From Spirulina subsalsa PCC 9445 (GTDB taxonomy: Bacteria; Cyanobacteriota; Cyanobacteriia; Cyanobacteriales; Spirulinaceae), in NCBI RefSeq assembly GCF_000314005.1, contig NZ_JH980292.1, positions 186,001 to 250,000 of the forward strand: a stretch of DNA of 64,000 bases. Direction: 5' to 3'. The notes beneath the pieces were generated by a model, which was not told the origin of the DNA, did not search any database, and worked only from the letters and a program-made list of their open reading frames with translations. This document shows, piece by piece, positions 1 to 8,862 of the stretch. Position 1 is the first letter of the stretch. Every line of letters starts with the position of its first letter. A program made the translations under genes and the position numbers.

Positions 1-551
1 TCATAACCCCAGACATTTTCTAGGATTTGGTCGCGAGTCAAGACTTGCCGGGGGTGACGGAGTAAGAGGTCTAGGAGTTCAAATTCTTTGACCGTTAATT
101 CAATGAGTTGAGAACCGCGATAGACTTCACGGGTGAGGCGGTTTAGGCTGAGGTCTTCAAATTGTAGGATATCTTGGGTTTCAACCTTGGTACGACGTAA
201 TCGGGCTTGAATCCGTGCGAGGAGTTCTTCCATACTAAAAGGCTTGGTTACATAATCATCGGCTCCAGCATTTAATCCTGTTACTCGGTCGGGAATGTCA
301 TCTTTGGCTGTGAGCAAAATAATGGGGGTGTTGATGCCTGTTTTGCGTAAACGGAGACAGAGATCTAAGCCCGAGATTCCCGGTAACATCCAGTCTAAAA
401 TCAATAAGTCGGGTTCTTGGTCACGAGCGAGATTGAGGCCATCAATGCCATTGGTGGCGAGGGTGATTTGATATCCTTCTAGGGTAAGTTCGGCGCGGAT
501 AAATTGGGCGAGTTTGGGGTCATCTTCGACCAAGAGAATATGATGAGTCAT
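1..551 (-). CDS. OmpR/PhoB-family response regulator (partial, C-terminus beyond window)
   Basis: DNA-binding response regulator that would be phosphorylated by the kinase encoded just upstream. I translated it from the ATG at 551. The receiver domain is complete: acidic pair E9-D10-D11, phospho-acceptor D53 in LILDWMLPG, and the conserved Lys in DDYVTKPFS. A winged-helix domain of the OmpR type follows (LTVKEFELLDLLLRHP, then RDQILENVWGY) and runs off the left edge, so the last part of the recognition helix and wing is missing. Its start lies inside the 3' end of the kinase gene (32-nt overlap), which implies translational coupling. The target genes cannot be told from this window. The family assignment is firm; the specific orthologue (ManR, NrsR, RppA or similar) is not. 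Confidence 0.9.
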   Translation of the reverse strand, partial: MTHHILLVEDDPKLAQFIRAELTLEGYQITLATNGIDGLNLARDQEPDLLILDWMLPGISGLDLCLRLRKTGINTPIILLTAKDDIPDRVTGLNAGADDYVTKPFSMEELLARIQARLRRTKVETQDILQFEDLSLNRLTREVYRGSQLIELTVKEFELLDLLLRHPRQVLTRDQILENVWGY

Positions 552-2001
552 GGGGGGCTTGCCAGAGGGGTAGGGAGAGGGTGAACGTGCTGCCTTCTTG
601 GGGTTTGGAACGTAGGGTAATGCGGCCGTTCATGCCTTCGATGAGACTTTTGGCGATCGCTAATCCTAATCCCGTACCATCTCGGGAGCGAGTCATAGAC
701 TCATCCACCCGATAAAACCGTTCAAAAATACGCTGTTGATGGGCAAGGGGAATGCCAATCCCGCGATCGCACACATGAATCTGAGCGCAGTCCTGAGTCT
801 GTTCTAACACCAAATCCACAGGCTGATCCGGGGCCGAATATTTAAGCCCATTGTCCACTAAATTAATTAACACCTGTTGTAATCGGTCTTGATCCGCACA
901 AACCACCACATCCTGTTCCGTCATCAGTAACTGAATCGTCCGATTGCTCACCTTTTGGCTCATGGCTGTCACTTCAGCCATTAAGGTGTTTAAAACCATA
1001 GGCTGAGAGCGAAAATGTAAATGACCTGTATCAGCCCGGGCTAAATCTAGCAAATCCTGTAACATTCGGATCGTGCGTTCTGTCTCTGCGGTAGCGGTTT
1101 CTAAAGCCTGTTGTTGATAGTCGCTTAAATTGGTGCTGCGTCGGCTTAGACTTTGTAAATAGCCCACCACCACCGTTAAAGGAGTCCGCAATTCATGGGA
1201 CACATTCCCCACAAACTGACGTTGTTGTTCCCAGGCTCCCGAAAGACGGAATAACATCTCATTAAAGGCCGTAGCGAGTCCTAAAATTTCCTCCGGCGCT
1301 TGATTGAGTTCCAATTTTGCCCCCGTTAAATCATCAGCAGAAACCGCACCCGCCACTTGACTCATTTCTTGGAGGGGGTGCATCGCGTGACGAATCCGTT
1401 GGGAAATCGCCACTATTAAAAAAGCAATGGTGAATAAACTCATCCATAATAAGCGCCACAATCCGGCCTGTAATTTTTGTTGATCTCCGGTAATATCTTG
1501 GGAGAGATATAAACGACCAACCACCTGATTATTCACCATTAAAGGAGTACCACAGAGGACAATATCCCGATTACCGAGACGAATCACTTGAGGTTTATCG
1601 GGGATATTAGGGAGGGAGTCTAGAGCGCGGATTTCTAAGACATCTCGATTGAGATTAGAAGAACGGGCTAATAGTTCCCCCTCCGGATTTTGAACCCATA
1701 CTAATAATTCCGGTGTAGAAACTCGACTAATGGTTTGTTCGAGTCCTCTTTCTAGGGAAACCGCTTGGGTATAAAGTTCTAATTGTTCAGGAAAACGTCG
1801 AGCGACATATTCTAAAGTCTGTTTGTGCGCCGCTACCAGACTTTGTTCCATCTGCCAAGCTGACCACATCGCAATGCTTCCCAAACCTAACACAGAAAGC
1901 GTCACTAACTCCAACGTTAAGCGGAATTGTAGAGAGGAAGTTGAAAATCGTTTGGGTGAACAAACCTGAATCAGAGAAGTCAAATAACGACGGAGTAGCA
2001 T
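520..2001 (-). CDS. Membrane sensor histidine kinase of a two-component pair
   Basis: Orthodox membrane histidine kinase of 493 aa. Visible order: a basic N-terminus, a first membrane helix at about 28-48, an extracytoplasmic sensor region at about 50-180, a second helix at about 183-200, HAMP at about 203-256, then HisKA with the phospho-accepting His269 (NVSHELRTPL). The ATPase follows, with the N-box at about 376-388 (QVLINLVDNGLKYS), G1 box DRGIGIP at 412-418 and G2 box DGTGLGLAIA at 441-450. It is transcribed first in an operon with the overlapping OmpR-type regulator. The layout resembles cyanobacterial metal or redox sensing kinases, but the sensor region shows no motif that names the signal. 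The ATG at 2001 is the only sensible start. Confidence 0.92.
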   Translation of the reverse strand: MLLRRYLTSLIQVCSPKRFSTSSLQFRLTLELVTLSVLGLGSIAMWSAWQMEQSLVAAHKQTLEYVARRFPEQLELYTQAVSLERGLEQTISRVSTPELLVWVQNPEGELLARSSNLNRDVLEIRALDSLPNIPDKPQVIRLGNRDIVLCGTPLMVNNQVVGRLYLSQDITGDQQKLQAGLWRLLWMSLFTIAFLIVAISQRIRHAMHPLQEMSQVAGAVSADDLTGAKLELNQAPEEILGLATAFNEMLFRLSGAWEQQRQFVGNVSHELRTPLTVVVGYLQSLSRRSTNLSDYQQQALETATAETERTIRMLQDLLDLARADTGHLHFRSQPMVLNTLMAEVTAMSQKVSNRTIQLLMTEQDVVVCADQDRLQQVLINLVDNGLKYSAPDQPVDLVLEQTQDCAQIHVCDRGIGIPLAHQQRIFERFYRVDESMTRSRDGTGLGLAIAKSLIEGMNGRITLRSKPQEGSTFTLSLPLWQAPHDSSYSLGRR

Positions 2002-2066
2002 GACGGCAAAACCTCAAGAGAATGTTGTATGAAATATCCGTAGGTTGAAGAAAACCCCACAACTCA

Positions 2067-2678
2067 TTAAAAATTCCGCGCTGTGCCTGCAAGGGGATCA
2101 AATTGAAAACGCTGGGGATAATTGGTTTCGCCGTATAAATTGAAACTGAGAGTCGGTTCTGGGGAAGTGGCTTCAATGTGGTGAATCGCTTCTGGCATCA
2201 GGCAAAGAACGTCACCGGGGCTAAAAATGCGATCGCCTATCTTTTCAATCGCATCCGGTGCATCCCCCCTCCCAGAACGTCGCCAAAACGTATTTTTTTC
2301 CTCCCCACTCAACAGCGCTACCAATCCCCAACAAGCATGATTATGCACCGGAGAAACCACACCAGGCGCCCAAGCTACTAACTGCACCGTTAAGGGAAAA
2401 AACGGTTCATCATAAAGCATTAACACCTCCCATCCTGTCTCAGGATTCGGTTCTACCATCGGAATCTGTAACCAAGAGGAACTCCTTAAAAGTTGGCGCA
2501 CCAAGGGACAAATTGCCTGTAGTCTCAAAGCATCATCAGAAATTTGTTCTAGGATATCTTCGAGATCCGTCAAAAAGCGATACAACCGATAAGGACGAAA
2601 GGAATCAACCTCTGGAATTCCCCAGTCTACCGCTTGACAAACTCCCTCATTATTAATCAACCAGTCTTGACTTGTCAT
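2067..2678 (-). CDS. Cupin-fold cysteine dioxygenase-like protein
   Basis: Predicted cytosolic cupin of 203 aa, resembling the cysteine dioxygenase type I family. The metal-binding cupin motif is seen as PVHNHACWG (His112 and His114), with a later partner in EAIHHIEATS (about 166-167) and a conserved acidic, aromatic stretch between. Substrates in this family are small thiols, but the actual substrate here is unknown. I chose ATG 2678 over the upstream in-frame ATG at 2690 because AGAGGA sits directly in front of it. A TATAAT-like box lies about 25 nt further upstream. The gene stands alone between the two-component pair and the redox island. Confidence 0.75.
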   Translation of the reverse strand: MTSQDWLINNEGVCQAVDWGIPEVDSFRPYRLYRFLTDLEDILEQISDDALRLQAICPLVRQLLRSSSWLQIPMVEPNPETGWEVLMLYDEPFFPLTVQLVAWAPGVVSPVHNHACWGLVALLSGEEKNTFWRRSGRGDAPDAIEKIGDRIFSPGDVLCLMPEAIHHIEATSPEPTLSFNLYGETNYPQRFQFDPLAGTARNF

Positions 2679-2940
2679 ACTTCCTCTCATTCCTTAGTTT
2701 TTTATTATAAACCTAGGGTTTAAAAACAACCTGATCAATCCCTGACCTCTAGATGAGTTTTTGCTGAAATGAGCTTTTAGCGAATCTCTATCTGTTTTTC
2801 AGTAAATCTTCATCTACGCCCCGTTTAATACAAGAGAACAGTTCAAAATAAGAACGACAAATCTTCAACAGTTGACCCAAAAATGAGTCAACCTCCCCCC
2901 CTGAACTGTGCCATTGATTACTCCATCATCAACATTAGAT

Positions 2941-3426
2941 ATGCGTAAATCTGTAATTTTGTCAAGTTTTTGGGTGGGCTTATCCCTAGCCAGTCTCAAC
3001 CCTGCCGTTGAGGCTGCACCCCATCCAGTAACTCTGAATCGGATTGAACTTCATGCCTCTGCTGTGGGCAACGTAGGAGGACGTTTAGCCCCACAATTGC
3101 AAGGTAAACCGGTAGTAGTCGATATTTACGCGAGTTGGTGTCCAGCTTGTCGTAATATTGCCCCAACCCTCTCCCAACTTAAGGAACAATATGGGGAACA
3201 GGTGCATTTTATTGTGTTTGATGTCAGTGATCAAACCAAAGCCAAAGCATCAGAAGCTAAGGCAAAAGAATTAGGCTTAGGTTCATTTTTTGCTGCCCAT
3301 AAATCTCAAACCGGGATGGTTGCTATTATTGATCCAGCCACTGGAGATATTTTGGCAAAACATCGCAATAATACCAGTTTGTCCGCTTATACTTCGGTGC
3401 TAAATGCAGCGATTTCTGCACAATAA
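2941..3426 (+). CDS. Exported thioredoxin-like protein (CPAC)
   Basis: Thioredoxin-fold protein predicted to act outside the cytoplasm (periplasm or thylakoid lumen). From ATG 2941 the product is 161 aa with a Sec signal (RK, a hydrophobic core, probable cleavage after VEA near residue 25). Next come the strand VVVDIYASW and the redox motif CPAC at residues 67-70. The C-terminal half (AAHKSQTG, HRNN) is shared with the neighbouring paralogue. An in-frame GTG at 2908 would extend it, but it would bury the signal peptide. It heads a co-directional cluster of redox genes, so it is probably a target or partner of the downstream CcdA protein. Confidence 0.85.
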   Translation: MRKSVILSSFWVGLSLASLNPAVEAAPHPVTLNRIELHASAVGNVGGRLAPQLQGKPVVVDIYASWCPACRNIAPTLSQLKEQYGEQVHFIVFDVSDQTKAKASEAKAKELGLGSFFAAHKSQTGMVAIIDPATGDILAKHRNNTSLSAYTSVLNAAISAQ

Positions 3427-3637
3427 AGTGAGATTCAAGCTAAAAAAATAGCCCGTTGACTCAGTTGATTGGGTTTTATTTCCTAGCTCTCTTGCTCTGC
3501 AACTGATATCTGAATTCTGTACACAATTTTGATTAGACATCTCCTAAAATCCTTGGAAAAGAAAGGTGCAATAAGTATTCAAACTTAAAGACAGGGAGAT
3601 GTCTATTGATTCCTTTGATTAACTGGAGGCAAACCTC
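3427..3637 (+). promoter_or_regulatory. Leader with 11-bp perfect inverted repeat
   Basis: This 211-bp gap holds a perfect inverted repeat, TAGACATCTCC at 3534-3544 and GGAGATGTCTA at 3595-3605, with 50 nt between the arms. The right arm ends about 33 nt before the start codon of the next gene. The arms could pair in the leader RNA or bind a dimeric regulator. A Shine-Dalgarno sequence (TGGAGG) lies just before ATG 3638. Directly after the stop at 3426 there is a weak AGCCC/GGGTT stem with a T-rich tail that might end the preceding transcript. Confidence 0.5.
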
Positions 3638-4198
3638 ATGAATATCCGTTATTTATCGACTCTGACCATTGTTTCTCTGCTGACTTTAGGCACTGTTGCC
3701 GCTTGTGCTAATCCCTGTGCCGCTAAACCCCCCTCCTCCAATGCTGGAACCGAACTCCCGGGGGATCCCTGTGCCGGGAAAAATCCCTGTGCCGCTAAAG
3801 CTGATCCCTGTGCTGGGAAAAATCCCTGTGCCGCTAAAGCCCGATCCCTCGGCGCACCGTTAGTCCCAGAATTGCAAGGGAAACCCGTCGTAGTGGATAT
3901 TTACGCTAGTTGGTGTTCAGCTTGTGAAAATATTGCCCCCACCTTATCCCAACTGAAAAATGACTATGCGGGGAAAGTTCATTTTGTGGTGTTGGATATG
4001 AGCGATCGCACCACCACCGCCGAAGCCGAAGCCAAAGCCCAACAATTGGGACTCGGAGACTTCTTAGCTGCCCATAAATCTCAAACCGGAACCTTAACCA
4101 TCGTCAATCCCGACACCGGAGAAATCCTCGCCCAACATCGCAACAATCCCACCCTCTCAGACTACACCACCGTATTAGATAACGCCCTTGCCCAATAG
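3638..4198 (+). CDS. Thioredoxin-like lipoprotein with Cys-rich PCA(A/G)K repeats (CSAC)
   Basis: Paralogue of the preceding gene, 186 aa. The N-terminus has a lipoprotein-type signal ending VAAC (lipidated Cys23 expected), so the protein would be anchored outside the cytoplasm. Residues 25-68 carry five copies of a (N/D)PCA(A/G)K unit, each with one Cys, in a spacer rich in Ala and Pro. The thioredoxin domain follows, with CSAC at residues 93-96 inside VVVDIYASW. The repeats could bind metal or act as an extra thiol relay; this is inference only. A good ribosome site (TGGAGG) precedes ATG 3638. It shares the cluster with CcdA and thioredoxin reductase. Confidence 0.85.
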   Translation: MNIRYLSTLTIVSLLTLGTVAACANPCAAKPPSSNAGTELPGDPCAGKNPCAAKADPCAGKNPCAAKARSLGAPLVPELQGKPVVVDIYASWCSACENIAPTLSQLKNDYAGKVHFVVLDMSDRTTTAEAEAKAQQLGLGDFLAAHKSQTGTLTIVNPDTGEILAQHRNNPTLSDYTTVLDNALAQ

Positions 4199-4275
4199 AG
4201 CATCACATTGTCTCAGTCTAGAGACAACGCTCAAATCAATCATCATCACTCATTGATAGATTCGGAAAAACCCTC

Positions 4276-5127
4276 ATGGCTCCCACAAACCCATCCGCCC
4301 CATCGGGCAAAACCAGCAAACACCCCAAAGCCCTCAAAAAGTGGCTCATTTACGGTGGACTCGGACTTCTTGCCCTGATGGTTGTCATCACCTTGGGTCC
4401 CGTCATTAGCCACCCTCTGGAACGAGCGATTTCCTTAGTCGAAAATCGTTATCAACAATGGTTTGAGCAACAAAACACGACTAATCCGGTTATCTTAATC
4501 TCCCTCGCCTTTATGGGCGGTTTGTTAGCCAGTGTATCGCCCTGTATCCTAGCGTTACTCCCCGTTAACCTCAGTTATATCGGCACCTTAAAAATTAAAT
4601 CCCGTGTTCAAGCGTTCACAAAGGCCGGACTCTTCGTCCTTGGAGCCGTCACCATTTTGAGCTTATTTGGCCTAGTGTCCTCCTTTGCCGGAGCCGTGAT
4701 GGTGGACTATCGGGGCTATATTAATCTAGCCGTCGGGTTAATTATGGCCGTCATGGGACTCTGGTTAATGGGAGTGATTCAGCTACCCTTGCCTCAGATG
4801 AACCTAGATGTCCCTGTAGCCGGTCCCTATGGGGTGGGGTTAACCTTTGCCCTAGTCAGTTCTCCCTGTGCCAGTCCAGTCTTATTTGCCGTGTTAGCGG
4901 CCGCGGCAGCCACAGGTTCTCAACTGTTGGCAACGTTAACCATGGTTAGTTATGCCCTCGGTTACACCATGCTGATTTTCCTCGCCAGTTTGTTCACCGG
5001 ATTAGCCAAACAGAGTAATCAGTTGTTGAAACATTCCGAGGGGATTATTCGCTTCGGTGCGGTGGCCTTGATTATGACAGGTACTTACTACTTGTTTACC
5101 GGAACTCAATGGTTTATGGGAGGTTAA
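4276..5127 (+). CDS. ccdA: CcdA/DsbD-type transmembrane thiol reductase
   Basis: Polytopic membrane protein of 283 aa that, by family, passes reducing equivalents from cytosolic thioredoxin to thiol proteins on the other side of the membrane. The two signature cysteines are present in the expected membrane contexts: [13 protein letters not shown] (about residue 90) and [12 protein letters not shown] (about 198). I count about seven hydrophobic helices, one of them an N-terminal helix preceded by a Lys-rich leader. It lies between two exported thioredoxin-like genes and a thioredoxin reductase. That context suggests it serves these partners rather than, or as well as, cytochrome c maturation. 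It ends 5 nt before the next start. Confidence 0.88.
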   Translation: MAPTNPSAPSGKTSKHPKALKKWLIYGGLGLLALMVVITLGPVISHPLERAISLVENRYQQWFEQQNTTNPVILISLAFMGGLLASVSPCILALLPVNLSYIGTLKIKSRVQAFTKAGLFVLGAVTILSLFGLVSSFAGAVMVDYRGYINLAVGLIMAVMGLWLMGVIQLPLPQMNLDVPVAGPYGVGLTFALVSSPCASPVLFAVLAAAAATGSQLLATLTMVSYALGYTMLIFLASLFTGLAKQSNQLLKHSEGIIRFGAVALIMTGTYYLFTGTQWFMGG

Positions 5128-5132
5128 GTGCC

Positions 5133-6098
5133 ATGACAGTTGAGAATTTGGTAATTATTGGTTCAGGCCCGGCGGGTTATACTGCCGCTATCTATGCCGG
5201 ACGCGCCCAACTGAATCCCTTGGTTTTTGAAGGATTTGCGGCGGGTGGGGTTCCCGGAGGTCAATTAATGACCACCACCGAAGTTGAGAATTTCCCCGGT
5301 TTTCCCGCAGGCATCCAAGGCCCGGAGTTAATGCAGCAAATGCGTCAACAAGCCCTACGCTGGGGGGCGCGCTTAATTCAAGATGATGTAGTGAGGGTGG
5401 ATTTTCAACAACGTCCCTTTCGGGTGGCTTCCGAGGAATTGGAGGTTTACACCCAAGGGGTGATCATCTGTACTGGAGCAACAGCCAAACGCTTACATCT
5501 GCCGGGGGAAGAGCAGTTTTGGAATAATGGCATTTCTGCCTGTGCCATTTGTGATGGGGCGAATCCCTTGTTTCAAGGGGCAGAGGTTGCCGTAGTGGGG
5601 GGTGGTGATTCGGCAGCAGAAGAGGCCTTGTATTTAACAAAATATGCCAGTCGGGTGCATTTGTTGGTCCGGCGAGACTGTCTACGAGCCTCCAAAACCA
5701 TGCAGGATCGGTTATTCCATCACCCTCAAATTGAGATTCATTGGCATTCTATCCCAGTTACAGCCTATGGGGATGAAGTGTTGCGAGGGGTAAAAGTGCA
5801 GAATGTGCAAACTCAAGAAGTGTCTTCGTTCCCCGTGAGTGGTTTATTTTATGCCATTGGTCACACCCCCAACACGCAAATTTTTCAAGGTCAACTGGCG
5901 TTAGATCCTGGCGGGTATATTCCAACCTTGGGCAAGAGTACCGCTACCGATATTCCGGGCATTTGGGCGGCTGGGGATGTACAGGATCGGGAGTACCGAC
6001 AAGCTATTACGGCGGCAGGAACGGGCTGTATGGCGGCCTTGGAAGCAGAACGTTGGCTCTCTGAGGAGCGATCGCCTGTTTTGTCTGTTTTCGCCTGA
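5133..6098 (+). CDS. trxB: Thioredoxin reductase (NTR-like flavoprotein)
   Basis: FAD-dependent NADPH:thioredoxin reductase of 321 aa. Visible features: the FAD-binding motif [15 protein letters not shown] at 10-24, the redox pair CAIC at 137-140 followed by DG, the NADPH-binding motif [12 protein letters not shown] at about 154-165 with RRD at 180-182, and a C-terminal FAD motif ending [10 protein letters not shown]. There is no fused thioredoxin domain; a free thioredoxin gene follows instead. I use ATG 5133 because GGAGG precedes it and it avoids overlap with ccdA; an in-frame start at 5109 is less likely. The product would supply electrons to the neighbouring thioredoxin and CcdA. The arginines in the NADPH loop argue against the DDOR-type relatives. 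Confidence 0.88.
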   Translation: MTVENLVIIGSGPAGYTAAIYAGRAQLNPLVFEGFAAGGVPGGQLMTTTEVENFPGFPAGIQGPELMQQMRQQALRWGARLIQDDVVRVDFQQRPFRVASEELEVYTQGVIICTGATAKRLHLPGEEQFWNNGISACAICDGANPLFQGAEVAVVGGGDSAAEEALYLTKYASRVHLLVRRDCLRASKTMQDRLFHHPQIEIHWHSIPVTAYGDEVLRGVKVQNVQTQEVSSFPVSGLFYAIGHTPNTQIFQGQLALDPGGYIPTLGKSTATDIPGIWAAGDVQDREYRQAITAAGTGCMAALEAERWLSEERSPVLSVFA

Positions 6099-6221
6099 TT
6101 TCCTCAACGACGAGAGATCAGACGTGAGCTTAAAACCCGGGATGTCCCCCGTCGCTCAATTTCGGCAAGGGGGAGGGATTCCTCCTCCCACCCAAACGGC
6201 TAAATTAAGGAGATTTTTACT

Positions 6222-6536
6222 ATGTCAGAAACGGGACGCAATGCCCTTGAACAACTGCAAAAGACTTCTGAACACCCTATTCTAGTTAAGTTTGTTGCCC
6301 CTCACTGTCCTTCTTGTAACACCTTAGCCCCAGTGTTGGAGCAATTAGTGAGCGATCACCGAGATCAACTTCATCTCGTCACCATTGACCTGACCGAAGA
6401 GCCTGATCTAGCTATCACATTAGGGGTGCGTAGCGCGCCTACGGTCGTTCTCTTCCAAGGGACAGACGTGATAGAACGCATCGTGGGGTTAAAGCCCAAA
6501 AAACTCTACAGCGAGGCCATTCAAAAAGCCCTATAA
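6222..6536 (+). CDS. Small cytosolic thioredoxin (CPSC)
   Basis: Single-domain thioredoxin of 104 aa without a signal peptide. The active site is CPSC at residues 29-32 rather than the usual CGPC, and the cis-proline loop is seen as RSAPTVV. A strong ribosome site (TAAGGAG) stands in front of ATG 6222. Placed right after trxB, it is the obvious electron acceptor of that reductase and a candidate donor for CcdA and for the peroxiredoxin-like protein downstream. In other cyanobacteria an NTR and a thioredoxin can be fused; here they are separate genes. Confidence 0.87.
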   Translation: MSETGRNALEQLQKTSEHPILVKFVAPHCPSCNTLAPVLEQLVSDHRDQLHLVTIDLTEEPDLAITLGVRSAPTVVLFQGTDVIERIVGLKPKKLYSEAIQKAL

Positions 6537-6661
6537 CGGGCTTCAACTTTCCCGAGAGGAATTCTAAATAGGTTGTGGTAGGGGGAATTCATGAATTCTC
6601 CCTAGGCCATTGAAACTTAAATAGGATGCCCATATCTACCCTATCACCCCCAAAAGGTATT

Positions 6662-7336
6662 ATGACTCTAACCGAAGACTTAACGAAGTTATCCGCCCAA
6701 ATGCAGGCTAAATTACCTGAAGAAGTCATGGCCTTGTTTGAACAAGCAGGCCGAGAATTATTAACATCAGGCATGGCAAAACAAGCCATTAAAACAGGGG
6801 ATTTAATGCCTACCTTTACCTTACCCAATGGTCATCAGCAACTGATTTCTAGTCAAAATCTGCTCAAGGCGGGTCCCCTTGTGATTTCCTTCTACCGAGG
6901 GGGATGGTGTCCCTATTGCAGTCTAGAATTGCAAGCCCTGCGCAAGGCTTTACGAGAGATGCAAGACTCGGGCGCTCAACTGGTGGCCATTTCCCCGGAA
7001 ACACCCGATCATTCTCTCTCCACGCAACAAATCAATGACCTAGGCTTTGAAGTCCTCAGTGATGCTCAAAACCAACTAGCGCGTCAATTTGGCTTAGTTT
7101 TTAACCTTCCTGACTATCTACGCCCTGTTTATGAACAACTGGGGATTGATCTTCAAACTTCTAATGGTAACAGCGATTTTGAACTCCCCATTCCTGCGAC
7201 TTATGTAGTCAATACAGAGGGAATTATTATTCATAGTTTCGTCAATCCTGACTATACTCAACGCCAAAACCCTCAAGACCTATTACCTATTCTCCAAAAT
7301 CTCAAAACCGCTTCTGTTCCTATCACCCAAAGTTAA
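6662..7336 (+). CDS. AhpC/TSA-family peroxiredoxin-like protein (CPYC)
   Basis: Peroxiredoxin-like protein of 224 aa, probably cytosolic. The catalytic region reads FYRGGWCPYCSLEL, giving Cys83 as the peroxidatic-type residue with a second Cys at 86, so the motif looks both peroxiredoxin- and thioredoxin-like. The fold core is present (a TFTLPNG start, a later IPATYVVNTEG strand). A helical N-terminal extension of about 45 residues precedes it. I chose ATG 6662 because AAAGG precedes it; the upstream ATG 6626 lacks a site. It closes the redox gene cluster and would most simply be recycled by the neighbouring thioredoxin. Confidence 0.82.
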   Translation: MTLTEDLTKLSAQMQAKLPEEVMALFEQAGRELLTSGMAKQAIKTGDLMPTFTLPNGHQQLISSQNLLKAGPLVISFYRGGWCPYCSLELQALRKALREMQDSGAQLVAISPETPDHSLSTQQINDLGFEVLSDAQNQLARQFGLVFNLPDYLRPVYEQLGIDLQTSNGNSDFELPIPATYVVNTEGIIIHSFVNPDYTQRQNPQDLLPILQNLKTASVPITQS

Positions 7337-7376
7337 TTTTTGCGCCAAGTTGACACTCCCCGCTCTTGCTTTTTGC

Positions 7377-8825
7377 CTATTCTAGGGTTGCAACCGTAGG
7401 AGTGGGTTCTCCGTTGAGAATAGCCTCTCGTCGTTGGGCTAAATCCCGAGAGGTGCGGAATTTGCTCTGCATCGCCTCCTCAGATAACACAGACATAGAA
7501 TCCCCCGCTTCTAATCCTTCCCCTTGAGCGCGCATTTCAAAACTAGCGGTCGGGGTACTAAATTCCAGTTTCACCGGGAAGGCCAAGGGATTGGAAGCAT
7601 CAACGCTGGGGTTAATGTCACTAATAGCAAAGGCTTTTACTCCCCGACCGTTAATTAATAAATCCCCCAAAATGTCTGCATAGTCGGCAAAATCTACCCG
7701 GTCATCGGGGCCAAATTCCCCAAGAACAATATCACCGACAGATACGGTGAAACGGTCGTCTTGATCAATATTTTCCGGTAGACCAGCAATGGCGGTAAAG
7801 AGCGAATTGTCCGAGATTTCCGTTCCCGTGACTCCGGGGAAAACCCGACTGGTTAACCCAACAGGTTGAGCGGAGGGGATCATGGTGTAATCAAAACGGC
7901 TGGCCATGGGGGGGTCATACCAGCGACCACTGGGGACATTATTGAAGGTGAAGGCTCCCCGCGAAATGGTGCTAGGGAGGGCGGGGGTGGCTTGAGTCCG
8001 ACTATTAATCCCGGTAAAGGTGGTGCCGAAGGTGTTAAAGGTGCTGATGGTGGTGGTGGTCGTTGTCGTAACCGTGGTAATGGTAGACAGGACGGTTTCT
8101 ATGCCGGGTCTGGGTCGGATACTAATGGGAACAGAGGCGGTTGGGCTAAATCCCGGGGGATTGGGGACGAGGACGGAACCTCCGGTGAGGGTGGTGTTAA
8201 AGTCGGCGTTGTAACTCCGACCTAGGATGCTTTGGAAGGTGTAGGCTGAGGCCGGAGCGAAGGCGGTATTAACGGGAGGATTGGGGAAGGGTTGATATTG
8301 CACCAAGACTACGGGGGTATCTCGCTGTACGGTACCCGTTCCGCCAACGCTGGAGGCGGTTCCGACTTCCGTTAGGATGAGGGGGGCGCTGTTGTATTCG
8401 ATGTAAGGTCGGCCAAAACTGTTGAAATTGATTTGATTAATGGTGAATTGGAGTTCGGTGGGTAGATTGCGGAAGAAGGTGGGACGACCAAAGGCGGAAA
8501 AGCCGCGAAAGGAGAGGGTGCCAAGGACGCTTCCTTGAGTCCCGACACGAGGAATAGATCCGGCGGGGACGTTGAGGTTGGGGATGACACTGGTTCTGAA
8601 CAGGGCGTTTAGGGGAATATCGCCTTGATTGGTGCGGATATAGGTGCTGGTGGGTGTGGATCCCTCCCAAACACTGCCCCCGTTAAATTGCTCACGGATG
8701 AAAATCTCTGCGTCGCGGAAGTTGGCAAATCCTCCAGTTACTCTTAGGGTTTGGGCGATCGCAGGATCGGAAAAGGCGATCGCACTACAACTGACCAATA
8801 AGGGGATAAGGGATGATTTCAGCAT
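7377..8825 (-). CDS. Secreted protein of unknown function
   Basis: Unrecognised protein of 482 aa. The start at 8825 gives a clean signal peptide (K, hydrophobic core, AIAQ cleavage region near residue 25); ATG 8894 would overlap the porin gene upstream. The mature part is rich in Ser, Thr, Gly, Pro and Asn. A run of about 15 Thr and Ile residues (TTITTVTTTTTTIST) occupies the middle, and a possible pro-Thr linker separates two beta-rich halves. There is no catalytic motif. It follows the porin in the same direction with a gap of 37 bp, so it may be co-expressed and act in the outer membrane or surface layer. Confidence 0.7.
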   Translation of the reverse strand: MLKSSLIPLLVSCSAIAFSDPAIAQTLRVTGGFANFRDAEIFIREQFNGGSVWEGSTPTSTYIRTNQGDIPLNALFRTSVIPNLNVPAGSIPRVGTQGSVLGTLSFRGFSAFGRPTFFRNLPTELQFTINQINFNSFGRPYIEYNSAPLILTEVGTASSVGGTGTVQRDTPVVLVQYQPFPNPPVNTAFAPASAYTFQSILGRSYNADFNTTLTGGSVLVPNPPGFSPTASVPISIRPRPGIETVLSTITTVTTTTTTTISTFNTFGTTFTGINSRTQATPALPSTISRGAFTFNNVPSGRWYDPPMASRFDYTMIPSAQPVGLTSRVFPGVTGTEISDNSLFTAIAGLPENIDQDDRFTVSVGDIVLGEFGPDDRVDFADYADILGDLLINGRGVKAFAISDINPSVDASNPLAFPVKLEFSTPTASFEMRAQGEGLEAGDSMSVLSEEAMQSKFRTSRDLAQRREAILNGEPTPTVATLE

Positions 8826-8862
8826 GGTTTTCAAGACTCCAGAATAGGAAACAATCATCAGG

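Noticed and set aside
8020-8225. Plus-strand frames opposite the secreted protein gene
   Set aside because: They arise from its Thr-rich, repetitive middle part; signal peptide and length support the minus strand.
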